The notes under the pieces: generated by a model
The model's database searches: none
Seen by the model: only the letters and a program-made list of their open reading frames with translations
Told to the model about the DNA's origin: nothing
Shown: positions 7,055 through 8,442 of the stretch, in pieces
How the letters are laid out: each line of letters begins with the position of its first letter
Position numbering within the stretch: position 1 is the stretch's first letter
Translations under genes and position numbers: made by a program
Assembly (NCBI GenBank): GCA_021783385.1
Contig: JAJXTX010000035.1
Coordinates: forward strand, 6,702 to 15,143
DNA from: Pseudomonadota bacterium
GTDB taxonomy: Bacteria > Pseudomonadota > Gammaproteobacteria > Xanthomonadales > Rhodanobacteraceae
Direction: 5' to 3'
DNA length: 8,442 nucleotides

Positions 7055-8010
7055 GCACGCCGGAGCACTGGCAGAGCCGGCCCGAGGGCGGGGGCCGCTT
7101 CGCGCTGTGGCTGATTCGCACCATCGCGCTGCGCGGCGGACGGCGGCTGGGGCGACTGTGCCTGTATCCGATCACGCTGTATTTCTACCTGCGCCGCCGG
7201 CCGGAGCGGGTCGCCTCGCGCCAGTATCTGCAGCGCGTGTTCGGCCGGCCGCCGACGCCCTGGCAGGTGTTCCACCATCTGCACTGCTTCGCCGCCATCA
7301 CGATGGACCGGGTGTTTCTGCTGGCGCAGGGCGAGCGGCCGTTCCGGATCGAGACGCAGGGGCTGGAGCTGCTCGACGAGCGCATCGCGCTGGGCCGCGG
7401 CGTGCTGCTGCTGGGTTCGCATCAGGGCAGCTTCGAGGCCTTGCGCACGGTGGGCGCACGGCGACCGCAGATGCCGCTGCGGGTGGTGCTGGACAAGCAG
7501 AAAACCCCGGCGCTGACCGAGCTGCTGGAGGCGCTGGCACCCGAGGTCGGCGCCGGCGTGATCGACGCGGCACAGGACGGCACGTCGATTGCGCTGGCGA
7601 TGGCCGAGGCCTGCCAGCGCGGCGCGGTGGTGGCGATGCTGGCCGATCGCGGACGCGGTCACGAGGTGCTGCGGCACGCGTCGTTCCTGGGCGCGCCGGC
7701 GCCGTTCCCGATCAGCCCATGGCTGCTGGCGCATACGCTGAAGGTGCCGGTGGTACTGTGTTTCGGCCTGTATCTGGGCGGCAACCGCTACCGGCTGATC
7801 TTCGAGCCGCTGGCCGACCGGGTGGAGATTCCGCGGCACAACCGCGGCCCGGCGCTGGACGCGCTGATCGCCCGCTATGCGCAACGCCTCGAACACTATG
7901 TCCACGTCGCCCCCTACAACTGGTTCAACTTCTATGATTTCTGGCAGCAAGATCTGCGCGCTCCTGCTGGGCACGATGCTGCTGCCGTGGTCGATCGCGT
8001 CGGCGTCTGA
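7051..8010 (+). CDS. COG4261-type acyltransferase (LpxL/LpxM-like)
   Basis: Predicted membrane-associated acyltransferase of 319 residues, related to lipid A lauroyl/myristoyl transferases. In this cluster type it probably transfers an acyl or polyene group to the lipid anchor of the pigment. The LpxL-type H(X)4E motif is seen as GSHQGSFEALR, with His124 and Glu129. It is followed by VVLDKQKTPAL (145-155), the VVAMLADRGRG block (193-203), the substrate-pocket-like SFLGAPAPFPISP (211-223), and the family-typical ending PYNWFNFYDFW (288-298). A basic and aromatic N-terminal segment (about 16-48) probably contacts the inner membrane. Translation starts inside the dehydratase stop codon (ATGA). 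The last 25 residues, after the conserved ending, are encoded by DNA that also encodes the start of the LolA-like protein, so this tail may be poorly conserved. Confidence 0.9.
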   Translation: MSTPEHWQSRPEGGGRFALWLIRTIALRGGRRLGRLCLYPITLYFYLRRRPERVASRQYLQRVFGRPPTPWQVFHHLHCFAAITMDRVFLLAQGERPFRIETQGLELLDERIALGRGVLLLGSHQGSFEALRTVGARRPQMPLRVVLDKQKTPALTELLEALAPEVGAGVIDAAQDGTSIALAMAEACQRGAVVAMLADRGRGHEVLRHASFLGAPAPFPISPWLLAHTLKVPVVLCFGLYLGGNRYRLIFEPLADRVEIPRHNRGPALDALIARYAQRLEHYVHVAPYNWFNFYDFWQQDLRAPAGHDAAAVVDRVGV

Positions 8011-8442
8011 CGCGGCGCTCGCCGGCGCGGTGCCGGCAGCAGCGTCGTCGTCGGCGACCGCCCTGATCGCGGCGCTCGGCCAGCCCGCGCCCGCGCGCAC
8101 CGCGTTCGCCGAAGCGCGCTTCCTGCACGTGCTGGACCGGCCGCTGGTGGTCTCCGGCGAGCTGGCGTGGCTGGGCGGCAACCGGTTGCAGCGGCAGGTC
8201 GAACATCCGCAGCCCGAAACCGCCACCATCGCCGACGGCGAGGTGACCCTGCAGCGCGCGGGCAAGTCGGCGCGGCGCTTCTCGCTCAGCCACGCGCCAC
8301 AGCTGCAGGTGCTGCTGGAGAGTTTCGTGGCGCTGCTCAGCGGCGACGCCACGCGGCTGCAGCAGGCGTTCGAGATAAGCCACCGCGGCAGCGCCGCCGC
8401 CGGCTGGACGCTGACGCTGGTGCCGCGCGATGCGAAGGTGGC
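7934..8442 (+). CDS. LolA-like periplasmic carrier protein of the aryl-polyene cluster (3' end outside the window)
   Basis: 169 residues are visible and no stop occurs before the window ends. The N terminus is a classical signal peptide: Lys6, hydrophobic core ICALLLGTMLLPW, and a cleavage site ASA before SD (after residue 24). The mature part has the pattern I associate with the LolA-related proteins of aryl-polyene clusters: FAEARFLHVLDRPLVVSGEL (residues 58-77), then HPQPETATIADGEVTLQR, and GWTLTLVPRD near the edge. These are thought to help move the polyene lipid to the outer membrane, by analogy with LolA. The ATG at 7934 is chosen because the next in-frame ATG (7976, residue 15) would remove the charged region and half the hydrophobic core. 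It overlaps the acyltransferase gene by 77 bp in the +1 register, with no visible ribosome-binding site before the ATG. Confidence 0.88.
   Translation, partial: MISGSKICALLLGTMLLPWSIASASDAALAGAVPAAASSSATALIAALGQPAPARTAFAEARFLHVLDRPLVVSGELAWLGGNRLQRQVEHPQPETATIADGEVTLQRAGKSARRFSLSHAPQLQVLLESFVALLSGDATRLQQAFEISHRGSAAAGWTLTLVPRDAKV

Noticed and set aside
6802..8352. Minus-strand open frame of 516 codons opposite the dehydratase, acyltransferase and LolA-like genes
   Set aside because: It spans three genes with clear motifs and overlapping starts on the plus strand, has biased composition and shows no family.

Overview
The window looks like a high-GC gammaproteobacterial chromosome of the order Xanthomonadales, probably Rhodanobacteraceae or a relative. 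The evidence is protein resemblance (F1 beta with a short acidic insertion, a DUF3016 protein, a XanB2-type chorismatase beside aryl-polyene genes) and gene order (atpD-atpC followed by glmU). The genus cannot be fixed from sequence reading alone.

Left part (1-3862), housekeeping: the 3' end of atpD and a complete atpC close the F1Fo ATP synthase operon. A small secreted DUF3016 protein lies on the minus strand, convergent with atpC and divergent from glmU. GlmU makes UDP-N-acetylglucosamine, the shared precursor of peptidoglycan and LPS.

Middle (3863-4556): one predicted lipoprotein of unknown family, visibly poorer in G+C than its neighbours, sits between the housekeeping block and the pigment block.

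Right part (4557-8442), start of an aryl-polyene (xanthomonadin-type) gene cluster: a minus-strand chorismatase of the XanB2/Hyg5/FkbO family is divergent from a plus-strand run. That run encodes an acyl carrier protein, a COG4648 polytopic membrane protein, a FabZ/ApeI-like hot-dog dehydratase, a COG4261 LpxL-like acyltransferase and a LolA-like periplasmic protein cut by the window end. From the membrane protein onward the genes overlap (ATGA, ATGA, then 77 bp), so they are very probably co-transcribed and translationally coupled. Inferred pathway: chorismatase converts chorismate to hydroxybenzoate, which becomes the aryl starter on the carrier protein. Ketosynthases, ketoreductase, ligase and exporter, expected beyond the right edge, extend the chain; the dehydratase creates the double bonds. 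The acyltransferase attaches the polyene to a lipid and the LolA-like protein helps move it to the outer membrane.

The cluster type is known, so I do not claim a new system. The points most worth checking are the reduced gene content (one carrier protein, no ligase gene between the membrane protein and the dehydratase), the 77-bp dual-coding overlap, and the unplaced lipoprotein.
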